A stretch of 64,000 nucleotides of DNA, taken from assembly GCF_029227915.1 (NCBI RefSeq), contig NC_079888.1:2367001-2431000 (forward strand), in the 5' to 3' direction. A model generated the notes under the pieces. It saw only the letters and a list, made by a program, of their open reading frames with translations, searched no databases and had not been told where the DNA came from. A program made the position numbers and the translations under genes. Below are positions 51,456 to 63,129 of the stretch, piece after piece; within the stretch, counting starts at the first letter, position 1, and each line of letters begins with the position of its first letter. The stretch comes from Hydractinia symbiolongicarpus. Taxonomy: Eukaryota; Cnidaria; Hydrozoa; Anthoathecata; Hydractiniidae.

Positions 51456-52715
51456 ATGAAATTTTATTGCAGTTCATCTTTGTTCTTTAACAATTATTTA
51501 ACGAAAGATGAAGATGGAAATAAACTAAAGTTTTATCGTTTACCTTGACAGCCTGACATTCAGAGAAAAGATGAGAAGATGTTTAAAATAACAGGAATGA
51601 ACTTAAAAATGGCTCCTTATGCTCTGCACATTGGAAAGATGGCGTAAGAAAAGGCACAGATGATTTACCAAATATAATTGTACCCGAACCTCAGCTAGCA
51701 AAATTGAAACTTCGCTATAGCAGAGCTAAGATAAAATTGGATGCAGCTATCGACCCTTCAATTAAGATGAAGCTAGCTTATAAAAATTCAAAACAAAAGT
51801 TAAATGCTGCTTTAGAAATTAGCCAAACATTAGCCTGTTAAAAAACACAATGAGAGTGCTTATCAAAAGTACAACACCAAGAACAAAAAGGAATTTAAAC
51901 CGTCGTTTAAATTGCAAACAAAAACTGCCAAGTACAGAAGACCTCACTAAAGAAATCATTGAGGTCAATTTACTGTTAGAGAAATGGAGGGTGAAATTGA
52001 AATTTTAAAAACATTGCAGCAAAAAATAACTACACTTGAATCTGAGAATGCAGATATTAACAGAAAGTTGTAAAGTGTACAACAAAAGGTATTTACATAC
52101 GATAACATAAAACAATTTCCACAAAGGTTCAAATTTTTGTGCGGCTTGGAAATAAAAAAATTCAATCTTGTCATGGAAATTATGCAACCTTATGTACATC
52201 TTGTACCTTATGGCGATTGCAACCTAGTGCAAAAAATAAAACTGTTGATGTTGCCACACAATTCCTTACTGTTTTGGTAATTTGTCACCATGGAATTGAT
52301 ATAAGATTCATGGCTTATATTCTTGAAAAATCTGAGACAACAGTTCAGCGAATTTTCAATGCCTGGGTAATTTTCCTCGCTACGTTATTCAATCGCATCG
52401 ACTTAAAACCCAGTCATGGTTATTTGTTACGCTAAAATCATTCATCGAAACTTGAATTCACAGATATTGCTATTGATGCAATTCAAATTTCAGCATGCCG
52501 GATTTGTTTTCAAATTCAGTGAAGCAGAAATTCAAGACAATTTTAACATTGCTTCTACGCGTATACACGTTGAAAGATTTATTGGCCGTGTCCGAGATTG
52601 GACTATATTAAACAATGTTTGGCCATTAAATCAAATGGATCTCCTTAGTTCTACTTGGATAATGCTTTGCCAAATTGTAAATATAACAATGCCTCCAATT
52701 GGCCCTAAAGAGTAG
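51456..52715 (+). pseudogene. THAP-domain DDE transposase remnant
   Basis: THAP-like part: MKFYCSSS, KLKFYRLP, NGSLCSAHWKDGVRKGTDDL, PNIIVPEPQLAKLKLRYSRA. The CxxHW and the P near the end fit the THAP zinc finger. A coiled coil (MEGEIEILKTLQQKITTLES) follows, then YDNIKQFPQRFKFLCGL and an HTH_Tnp_4-like ATQFLTVLVICHHGIDIRFM. DDE parts: AIDAIQI (first Asp region) and ASTRIHVERFIGRVRDWTIL (Glu region). The part holding the second Asp is deleted. Stops and at least two frameshifts. Confidence 0.72.
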
Positions 52716-52850
52716 TGTGATCTGTTATCGTCATATTTCTTTAAGCAGTGCGTAAGAAACGTATATATATAATACTCTTTCCTAGTGGAGGTGTTATTTA
52801 AGTTTGTTTTTGTATATATTTTGTTACGAAAGCATAATGTTTTTTTAAAG

Positions 52851-53549
52851 TCATATGGTATTAAAATCGTCTATAAATTCAACAGTTTGTACCGATTTAG
52901 TGAAAGTTTTGACGAAAGTCCTGAGTGATTTTAATGCTTTAAAGTCCAAATTTTTTTCTAAGAGTGCTTTTCCAAGTTGTTCCAAAACTCTTGTCTCTGT
53001 GTATGGCCAATCATATATTTTTTGATCATTTATAATACAGTCGCAAATAAGTGTTATGATGTCCAAAATCGGATCATCCCTTTTGATGGGAAAAACGTAC
53101 CATTTTGAATCTCAAGATGGTTAGAAACCAAAACACAAAATTTCGCGTCTGTGCATGACATCTGCAATTGACATTGAACAAAATAATTTGGAAAGTCCAA
53201 TTTCTGACTGAGAGAGAACAGTGAAAACATGTTCTGATACAGGCTTTTCTAGATCTAACTTTGCATTTAGGTCCTGGATCATTGAAGAAACATTTCTTTT
53301 AGAGTAGGACTTGTCAGAATCTGCAGCACTAATAGCCATCTGCTTGTTTTTCTTCATACTAGCTGATTTTAGATTAATATCCTTTAATGGTATCATGGGA
53401 ATAGATCCTTTTGAAATTCTGCGGTGCCATTTCTGAAATTTTCTGTACATGTTAATTCGAGTATTTTCTCTTTGGTATCGGTAAAGTGTTTTAAAACAAC
53501 AATAACCAATACCAGACGAAGGAGGCCATAAAAATATATAAGAAGACAT
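52851..53549 (-). pseudogene. Uncharacterised accessory ORF next to the THAP element
   Basis: One frame of about 232 codons, interrupted by two close stops (TAA and TGA near 53112-53120). N-part: YQRENTRINMYRKFQKWHRR..SASMKKNKQMA; C-part: DSKWYVFPIKRDDPILDIIT, YDWPYTETRVLEQLGKALLE, FIDDFNTI. No domain recognised. The continuous frame on both sides of the stops suggests a once-intact protein, perhaps the second protein of the element. Confidence 0.45.
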
Positions 53550-53560
53550 AAAATCACGTT

Positions 53561-55412
53561 TATGGATTTAAAGGGTAGACTTCACAAAGAAATGGGAATT
53601 AAATTCGAGACATGCCCTTTTGGGGGACACTTTATGCATGGTAAAGTAGTAAGAAAATTAACACTCACAATATTCATCCTTTCAAGACCTGTAAAGAATA
53701 GTTGGTATACATTTGTTATTTATTTATTTTTATTCATTTCAAATTTAAGCGTTTTTTTTTTTCGTATTTTCATATTTTCTGTGTGTTTATTTTAGTTTGA
53801 ACCTTGTTTAACAACAAGTTCCAAACAATTCTATCGGGGTTTTTTGTCATCCCGCGAAAACTTAACAGCTATAGTCTGAAAAGGGTTCTTAACTGAGGGC
53901 TCAACTTACTAAAGAACAGGCACTCGCTTAATTGTAAAACATCACGACGATTGCGTCGATGCTGAAGTACCTACTAAGAATGTCATTGGACTGCACTGTG
54001 AATAGGGGACATGTTGCTATCTGGTGCACCCATGGTTTACGAATTTGTAAGGCACATCAGAAAACCAAAATTAGAGTTCGTAGCGTCTAGAAAGTGTAAT
54101 AGAAATATTTATTAACAAGAAATATCTGGAAAATCGATGAAATTTTGAAAGTAAAAGTATTAGTATGCTTATCTATGATCATTCTCTTAAAGTAAATAAT
54201 CCGCGAACTCTGACAATGCTGATGATACTGCTCTTTAACAGATAAATACAATTTGCAGTTTCAAAGTTATAGTATGCCTAAAGCCATTTTTAAATCCTAA
54301 AAGTATTTAAATGTTGTGTTGGGCATGCATATATATCTTTGTTCTTTTAGGCGAAGTGAAAAGTCCAATGCATCCTTGTTCTTTTAGGTGAAGTGAAAGG
54401 TCCAATGACTTATCTTCACGTGGTACACATCGTTGAGGAATTAGCATATAAGCTAATACATGTTTATTTAAAACAATAAATTTTATAACAATATATGCCT
54501 GAATTATTGACTATATTTTAAAAATGTTCAAGAAGACATTTACAGTTAAGAGTGAAGTGATTTTCACATTTCTTTTAAACTCAGTTAAATTTAAAGTGGT
54601 AGAAAGACGTTGAAAACTACATGTGCTGCTTACATGCTAATTATGAACTAAAAACCAGGGCATAAACCCAGTCAGTGTGTTTGCAGAGTAGTTTTTGTAT
54701 ACACCACAGTATATCTACATAAAAAATGACTGCACTAAAATTCTTACATAGTACATTTATTGTGAGAGACACTGTAGAGTAAAGCAGTAAATCAAAATTT
54801 TATTTTGTTGACATACTTTGTTGTCAAATCACATAAAACTACTGTTACACTTTTTAAAAATGTACAATATTGAGGTTTTATGTTAATGGCAAACAATATC
54901 AATTAAGGAAACCTACTTACAAGTCCTCAAATTGAAAAGCCAGGTATCTTTCACAAGCATTTTTATAATTTTTTTATTAAATTAAATATGTTTGCTAGCG
55001 TTAATTGTTTTTAAAATAGTAGCATCACATAACATACACACATTTACTATTCAAAACTTTACAGGTATACGTTCTTTTTAGTATTGTATCAGTGCTGGCA
55101 AGGCAATGGAACGGCAAGGCAGGGGTGCATGACTTTAATAGAAAATCTCCACCTTACAACTCAAAGATTGCGTATACTCAATATTATCAAATTTATCTCA
55201 GGTCAATATACAGTGAATCATAGCCATTACAAGTATTTAAACAATCGGTCATAACGACATATCATTTTTTGATAAATCTGAGATTAACTTGGTTCCAATG
55301 ACAACAACATTAAAATGTCAAGATATAGAAATAATCAGAGAAGTCTTACTTAAAGATTACCTATTATATGAAAACCTGGTTGTTGTAGGTGCAAGATAAT
55401 TATGTTTTTCCT
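53561..55412. other. AT-rich intergenic DNA, nothing recognised
   Basis: A short direct repeat (CATCCTTGTTCTTTTAGGTGAAGTGAAA type) occurs at about 54335-54400. No gene or RNA signature. Confidence 0.45.
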
Positions 55413-55481
55413 AGCCCTGTCCAGGATTTGAACCTGGATCTCTCATTTGCATGAGTGTCATAGCCATTAGACCAGCAGGGC
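55413..55481 (-). tRNA. tRNA-like gene, possibly tRNA-Cys(GCA)-like, probably degenerate
   Basis: 69 nt. Six of seven acceptor pairs form (GCCCTG with CAGGGC). D arm GTCT..TGAC with AATGG loop, perfect T arm (CCAGG TTCAAAT CCTGG), good A box (TGGTCTAATGG) and B box (GGTTCAAATCC). The anticodon arm is abnormal: a 4-bp stem CTCA/TGAG with a 6-nt loop TGCAAA. It lacks one loop base, and no T-run terminator follows directly. Either a tRNA pseudogene or SINE head. Confidence 0.45.
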
Positions 55482-57540
55482 ATAAACAGAAATATATATA
55501 CAAAACTTTACAGGTGAGTATTATATACACTTAGGAATTTACGCTGGTTAAGCCACAAGTAACTGTGTTACCTGGCGCTAAACGCTTGATGGAACAATTA
55601 ATACAAATTTTAAACTGTACCACACAATCATAAATCGAGTGAAACACACAACATTTAAGGTGTGTCGGGTGTGTAATTATATTTTTCAGATTCACAAAAT
55701 ATATATTTCCTTCAACTTTAGCTTGAATAGAAACACAATTTACATATTGTGCCATGTCATAGCGAAAACTGTTTCACAAAATGTTCCCGGTAAAACTTAA
55801 AATATATATGTACTTTAATCTGTGGTGCGCCATTAGTATAGGTAAACAAACCCTTTCAAAAAAACTTTAGCACAACTTCTGTTAAATAGAAACACAGGTA
55901 ATAGCTTGTCGTTAACACTAGGCTGAGTGATTAGTACAAATATACTGTGGCGCACATCCGAAAAACTTTAGTTCAAATAAACAGACAGTAAACACCCTGT
56001 TGTTATCCTGCACAGCTAAAACAATCATGCAGCACTTTTATTTTGCGGAAAAGTTTTTGTAACATTTAAAAATAAAAACACTGCTCAAAACCTGTTTTTA
56101 TGCTCCTAAAGAATCCTACAATATTTTATGGGAAAAGTTTGTGCTAGATCAAAAATTAATCATAAAATCGGACAGCCGTAATACATTTTTAAAAAAACCT
56201 TTACTGCAACTTCGGTTTAAAAAAACACAGCGGAAACAGCCTGTTGTTAGCCTGTGCAGCTAAAAATCAAATAGCAGTATATGTTTTGTTTGCAAACAAG
56301 TTTTCATGACAGTAGGATAAAAATCTCTTATTCCAGACTGAACAAAAACATCATTAGAGCCACATGTGTAAGGATCGGGTCAAGTTACAAAAACAGAAAT
56401 TATTGGGACATTATTTGTATACATATCGTGAAATTAGGTAAAAAATAATGAATACACTTGGAGATTTTCAATACATGTTGACGATTGAACGAGATATCTA
56501 TCTACATCTACATCTATCTATCTATCTATATATATATATTGAAATAATTTTCGCTTCTGCAACTTAAGCCGGATGTATGCTCAGCGGCAGGGTTAAAAAA
56601 GTTTACTTCCTGACGTGTGTACAATATATATAGCTAGCTACAACCGTCCACGAAAATATAGCTCTTTATTCCCCCTTAATGTTAAGAACTGCCCATTTGT
56701 GGCTAAGCAACGTAAACAATTACACGTGACATATAAACATTTACTATCTGCAAAATATCTAGCTGGCTATGTTTGGCCATTTTGTGGACGATTGTAGCTA
56801 GAACAAGCTGTATGATGGGACATTCCTACAGAGTAGAATTATCTCACTCACTGTGTAGTATATATGTATAATAGCTAGCTGCTAGATAGAGGATAGGTAG
56901 AAAATCAGTCTCAAACAATTTTTCTATGCTAGCTATGTTGCTGATTTTATGCCAGCAAAAATATCAATTTATTGCTAGCTACATGGGTAGTTCTATCCCA
57001 GCTAAGTAGTTAATTTTCTGCAAGCTTTGTAGCTAGTTTTATGCTAGCTATATTGCATTGTTTGTTTGTTTTTATGCTAGCTAACTCTTACAGTAGCTAG
57101 GTAGCTAAATGCTATCTAAGTTCTATTATTATTCTATCTAAATCTGCAGTTTTAAGCTAGCTAGCTTTAGGTGTGAGTGAGAATAAGAATGGGTTCATTA
57201 CATGTAAAAAATAGTGATATACAAGCGAGCTAAACATACCCTTTCTTCATTTTCTTGAACAACGAAAAAAAAAAAAAGTTAACGAAAGTTTGAGTTTGAG
57301 GCGCTATGTGTCCGAGAAAAAAGTCATGTGATATTAGTGAAATTAATATGTGTATCACGTGGCTAAAAATTGTAGGCAAACTTAATCTCAACTGGAAACA
57401 GCACTATTTACGCTTGGTTAAAAAACAACAAAAACTCCATCGCCGTGCTAAAAACATATTGTCTCGCTTACTAAAAAATGTAATTAAGAATGACCATATT
57501 AAATCGCTGGGAAACTGACTCAAAAACGGCCGAATTTTGG
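55482..57540. other. Intergenic, rich in AGCTAGCT and (ATCT)n repeats
   Basis: 56500-56540 has ATCTATCT repeats. From about 56625 to 57175 TAGCTAGC-type palindromes occur very often. The same motif is dense at 58270-58500. Short ORFs lack known domains. Confidence 0.6.
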
Positions 57541-57549
57541 ATATTTTTG

Positions 57550-57670
57550 ATGTATAGGGGGACGAGGCGCGGAAATCGTATAGAAATCCTATATACTCTC
57601 CACCGTACTTCCTTTTTCTTTTATATTTGGCTTATTTAATGAGGAAATGGGCTCCGCTTCTCTCCGCAAA
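57550..57670 (-). repeat. Dispersed repeat, inverted partner of 35035-35175
   Basis: The reverse complement shares TGCGGNGAG.AGCG.AGCC, CCTCATTAAAT.AGCCAAA, TATAA and GTGGAGAGTATATAG, in the same order and spacing. Confidence 0.7.
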
Positions 57671-59076
57671 AACTAAACGCCGACGCAAACACAAACAAAA
57701 AAAGCACACGTAATTTACAACCAGTATAACAATTGTCATTTAACACAGAAATAATTTTACTCACGCATACATTGTTTATTGTTTAAGGGCATTATTTAAA
57801 GAATTGTTGAACTTTGACTCCGAGTAGTAGATATTGGTGAGCATGCGCAAAGGAGAGTTGTTACGGGAGAGTGGAAGCAAAGTGACGGAGAAGACAGACG
57901 TAGTTTTATTTTAACGAATAGATATTGTGTTTTTACATGAGCTATATTTTATTGTGTGGGCTATTCCCAACTCGGGCAACTTACGGCGCGTCTTTAATTT
58001 TTTCGGGAGAAGCACGTGTATACCGCGTTTCTTTAAATTATTTCCCGCGTTTTACTGTTTGACGTGTTCTTTTGACGTGCTGATTTTGTGGGAGGATACA
58101 TCGCTGACATGCCATTATTTTTAAAGTGTGGGAAGAGAGGAGGGCAAGAAGGCAGCCATCTTCTTTACGAATGTCTTTTTGACAGAAATGTTTGGGACGT
58201 ATTTGTAACAGAACACAGAAAAAAAAGGTTTGACACATTTAGTATTGTATATATTTGATCTTTCCAGCTATAGGTAAAATTATATACATATATATATTTT
58301 ACTAAGAACTCCCAAAAGTGTTTACCTGGCTAGCTAAAGTTTAAATTTTTACCATCATGGTTTGACAGCTAGCTAGCTATACCTATAGCTATAGCTATAT
58401 AAACAGCAATATAAACAGTAATAAAAAACAGTCAGTCAAAAAATACAAACTCTTTATGTAGGTCTTAGATCACTGCAGATTACAGATTAGCTAGCTAAAT
58501 AGTCGTGGGTGCAAATCCCGCGTCTGTACAAAAGAGTAGCTTAATTAGAAAAGCAGTTTAGCTAGCTAGTATTCTCTTGCATTAGTAGGGTACGGATATA
58601 TGCACCACATAATGAACCGTAATGAGTGAAAGTTTTTGGGTGCTTTAGAAAAGATTTTGTTATTTTATTTTTAAACTGATCTGAACTTGTTTCATGGGCG
58701 TACGTCTAAAAGTCCCTTAGTGGTTGTTAAAAACAATACATCTTTAATTTTCTAAATCAAGGATAGCTAGCTGATAAAGTATATACAAAAGCTATATTTA
58801 ATAAAAGCTGTTGAAAATAATATGTATATACTCACAAGTTTTAATGTTTATGTTTTAACGGGAGTATTGCACAGGTTTAAAAAATCGACAGGCAATTAAA
58901 ATGCTGACTTAGAAAAACTTATTTTTTGTGTAAAGTTAAAACAAGACCAGACTTGTGAGATTTGACCTTTTTTATAAATATTGTCCTCAAAATTTCTAGA
59001 ATATAATATTTAAAATATAAACATTGTTTAACAATATATATATTCTGAAAAAACAAACACTTTATATCTTCCTCCA
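57671..59076. other. Intergenic, no gene recognised
   Basis: AGCTAGCT-type motifs at 58330-58580. A T-arm-like GTGGGTGCAAATCCCGC at about 58506-58522 has no matching D arm. Confidence 0.45.
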
Positions 59077-60167
59077 TTAATCTAAAAGTTTCTGAGCAAT
59101 GTTTTTTATTTTATATTTTTTCCTGTAGGTGTTATTTAACCGCAAGTCATTTATACTTGGCACCTTCAAATTTTTGTCTACAAACGGTTTTTCCCAAGTT
59201 TGAATACAAACTTGTGCTTCCTGTTGAGCATCCATAATCAATTTGCGGAAATGAAAAATTAAATCTTTACACCTTTTTCTTGACTTTTCGTTTTTTGTAT
59301 TTTTAAATAAGACATGATGTTTATCAAACTCTTGCAATTTTACTGAGTGTCCAATAACATGTGCAATCATCTTACCAACGCTGGACACAAGCAAATCGCT
59401 GCTCTGTGTAACAACCATTTTTGTTACTAACTTGGAAGAATGATTTTCCTTTACCTGTATAAATTTTTCAAAATCGACGGCTTTATCATCCATGTCAAGT
59501 ATTCCAGGTTGTTTCATCATCATACACAACTTTGACAGTCAGCAGTAAATGTCCAGCATTGAGAATTGATGCATGGTCTGACCACAGTATAAAATATCTT
59601 GCTAAAGTTGAATATTTATTTCTCAATATACCCATTTGTTCATGTTCTAGAAAGATTTTCTTGCGTATTTCGCTTATTGAAATGCATCTACCAGAAACTG
59701 TAAACTCCTCTATTGATATATGACCATTTTTCATTACTATCTTTTTATACTTTTTTGGTTCAATTAAAGACCCAAGTAAGATCTCTCTTGATTCAATTTT
59801 TTTTAAAACTTCCTTCTTTATCTTTTTAAATGTGGGAGACATTGGTACTGAAACACCACTATCATCTGTAAAGTATATATATACATCTTTTTGGTACAGT
59901 ATTATACATTTTACAATTTATAGAACAGTAGTATAAAGTTCATAGAACAGATTATAAAGTTCATAGAACAGTAGTAGAACAAAAGTAGTATATAAACATT
60001 AGAATATTTAAAACTACAAATTTGTGTGATAAAAATACAAAATTTATTGTGTGTAACCTTTGTTTTTGTACAAAAATTGTAAAAAATCATACAGCCCAGT
60101 ATAGTTCTAACTTGTTCTAAAATTAGTTTTACATATGTTGGAAACAGTTGCTGTACATATATTTATA

Positions 60168-60244
<77 letters not shown>

Positions 60245-60898
60245 TATATATATATAAAATATGTATTTATAACATTGCTTTAATATTGGATAAAAAATAA
60301 ATAAATTTGTTCTTACCAATCATTCTTTCAACTGCTTTTTCTTTATTCTCAAGATACTGACTGGATCTTGATTTTTTGTAGGTAGATTTGGACTGTCTGA
60401 TTCCCAAAATCGTATCCATGACTTTGCCTTGACCAAAACATTTTTTTCCAGGCATTTTTTAATTTTTGTATTTTTTTGCCTTAACTCTCTTTTCTTTTCG
60501 CAATTTGTTTTTACTTCCGCAACGTTAGCTGATTTCACTTTCGTCAAAATTTTAGTAAACGGTGTATCAAATATTTTATCCCATTTGTCATTGACACTGT
60601 CAAGAACAAACTCGGCTGCTCCTTTCATATATGAAATGTCATTTTTTGTGTGCGGAATTTCGAGAGTAATATTTATTGGCGTATCTGGTGTATTTGTGAT
60701 ATCAGCTAAGGGTGTTTTCAACAGATTAGGTTTTTTGCGTCCGTGTGTTGTTGAAATTGGAAATGTATTTATATCGGCTTTAAGTGAACTGCATCCTACA
60801 CATTCGTGCCTTGTATGATATTTTTACTTGTCACTGTCCAGCTTTAACCACTTTTCTCTTGAAAACTCCTCCAGGTACTTACACCTTTTTTCGCCCAT
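59077..60898 (-). pseudogene. Uncharacterised two-exon gene, probably transposon-derived
   Basis: Exon 1 60317..60898 (MGEKRCKYLEEFSREKWLKL..), exon 2 59077..59865, joined in phase 1 (ERMI/DDSGVSVPMSPTFKK). An N-terminal Cys pair (CVGC) follows a charged helix; later ARYFILWSDHASILNAGHLL and LTVKVVYDDE, then a Lys-rich helical C-terminus (ENHSSKLVTKMVVTQSSDLL..). Breaks: in-frame TAA near 60820, a 1-nt shift near the A runs at 60455 that is required for the splice phase to match, and a shift near 59515. The WSDH..LN.GHLL..V motif is like proteins I associate with repeated cnidarian genes, but no named family is assigned. The intron contains a TA-rich tract. Confidence 0.5.
60172..60257. repeat. 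TA-rich microsatellite in an intron
   Basis: (TA)n interrupted by AAAA near 60237 and 60256. Confidence 0.95.
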
Positions 60899-63129
60899 TC
60901 ATTTAAATTTTCTGACAAATGCATTAAGCTCGCCGGCCTTTCTGTTAAAGTATTCCTTAGTTAATGATTGATGCGGAAACATAGCCAAAAAATTATTAAA
61001 ACGTACATCTTTGTTGCGATAACTAATACTTTGAGTACTGCGTATTACTTCAGCTCTCATAAGCGCACATTGAAAAAAAGTTCCCATACTGCAGTAATTG
61101 TTCGGCAAAAATAATGTTTATATATTTTACCGCCTTAAGCTACCATTTTCAATTTTCGCGCTTCTGCTAACATTACAGAAAAACTCGACGTATTCCCGAC
61201 ACTGTCGTCAAATGTTGACGAAAATGCCCTATTTTTACGAAATATTTGAAAAACTGTCGGAAAACAGTGTTCTCACTATGCGCGGGCAACCTGTAAATAT
61301 TTTATCTGTCACAATTCGTGCCTGATATGTCAGTGACTAACAAAAAAGCTGTTAAAAGTTTCCGGGAGCCGTATTTTTGAATAAATTCAATTAAAACGAA
61401 CCGACAAGGAAACTTGAAATCGACGCTGTGACGTCATTTTTTAGTTTATAATTTTAACAGCTTTTTTTAAGAACAGTCCATCAAAAGCTACGTTTTAGCC
61501 TAAAAACCGACATGAAAAGTTTTTTCCCCATAGTGAGATCACTACATTGGCCTTTTAGGGACTGTCCGTAAGTTGCCCGAGAACACAAAGTGGAGCCTTC
61601 GGAAAGATAGTATACGATTAGTTGTGGATTTTACACATTGGTTTTACAGAGTGAGATCGTGATTATTATGCAACAAACGAACGTAAATTTGTGAACTTTT
61701 GGTTATATGAATCAAGCAGTTATTATCGATAGAGAACATTTATTTAAATCAAAGGTGTCGACGGAAAATTTATTTATTGAGTTTTGCTCAAGTGACATAA
61801 TTTCTAATCAATCAAACTTTTCCTGCATACGTTTATCAAGGTCATTTTGGTTTTATTTTACAACTCAAGTTTCATCACTGCACATTAAACTAGAAAGGTC
61901 AACGATCACTGATTTTGAACAACACTTGTACAGCAAAGATAATACAGTGTAGCTATGTTAAAAAACTTCGCATACATAATTGATGATTGAATTTCAAGAA
62001 CTAAAACAAACAACTGTGATTAGTTTACAACTTATGTAATTGAACAATACAAACAATACATACGAAAATCATATGTTCGACGATATGAATGATAGCGCAA
62101 CGAACTTCAAACGAACATAACTCATTGTCGCGAGTCATGGTACTATTATTACAAGCTCGTGAGCTTGTATTAAAACGCAAATGTGTCCCACAAGATTGGA
62201 AATTTTTGCTTCTCTGAGCACCGAAACGGGAGTAGTGGTGTGTTCGAATCTCATCTGGGTAACTATTTTTACTTTTTTTTCTTTGCTGTTATAAAATTTA
62301 TTTTTTAAAAAGATAAGTTAAGTGTTCAAAAGCATTAATTACCTAAATAGTAAAGTAAGGTGTTTCCACCAAAGTTTACAAAAGTGAATATAGGCAGAAT
62401 TATAGAATTTGGGTCTCCCCAAATGTCGTGAAAGTAGTCTACGAAGAATAAAATTTTCACAACATTACGTAAGAGAGAAACGGAGACGCTCCACCATATC
62501 AATTTATACATCGATTTTACAAAATTTGGTCAAAATGTAAGCGGAAGGCAAATGATATTGTAAATAATGAGGAGAACGGAATTCTTTTCGCCACGCTAAT
62601 GACACGCCAATATTGAGAAATATAATTTCAAAAACACTCCGAAAATACGTAAAATTGGGTTCCATATTATACAATGGTTCTTCGCCCTAAAATCAAATAA
62701 AAAAATAAAAGAATAAGTACATACAATTTAGATAAATTATCAATAAATGTTAGTTTAAAAACGGATAAAATCAGTAGTAAATAGTACATAGAAACTGACT
62801 TAAAAACGCGTTACGGTAGAATGAAGAGCGTAGGAATGCAAAGGACGATATTGAAACCTGGAATAGAATGGAACATTGAAAAAGAAATCAAACAAGATTG
62901 TCAAAATAAAATCAAAAGAAAGAGATTAGAATCAAATTGATAATGCACGAGCAAGAGGTTCGTCCCTATAAAATTGCTTTGCTTTTGAATAAAAACTATT
63001 TTTCTCTTTTATTTGTCTGACCGCTAAAAGAAGTTCATCAAATATTAAAAAACAGAAATGTTGATGCACACAGCTTCAAGGAAACTGAGCATATATGATG
63101 TGATATTGTCAACACCTCTGGTAACTTTC
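60899..63129. other. Intergenic, nothing recognised
   Basis: Includes the palindrome ACAAGCTCGTGAGCTTGT at about 62151-62168. ORFs at 61098-61325 and 61707-61952 carry no known domain. Confidence 0.45.

Larger units (their letters stand above)
51345..53560. mobile_element. THAP/HTH/DDE transposon (PIF/ISL2EU-like), decayed
   Basis: Contains a plus-strand THAP-HTH-DDE transposase remnant (51456-52715) and a minus-strand accessory ORF (52851-53549). It starts where the BEL/Pao integrase is lost. Terminal repeats were not found, so the borders are approximate. Confidence 0.55.

Noticed and set aside
58500-58530. T-arm-like sequence GTGGGTGCAAATCCCGC
   Set aside because: No matching D arm, anticodon arm or acceptor stem nearby.
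62190-62265. Possible tRNA-like TTCGAATCTCA
   Set aside because: The flanking bases do not form T or acceptor stems.
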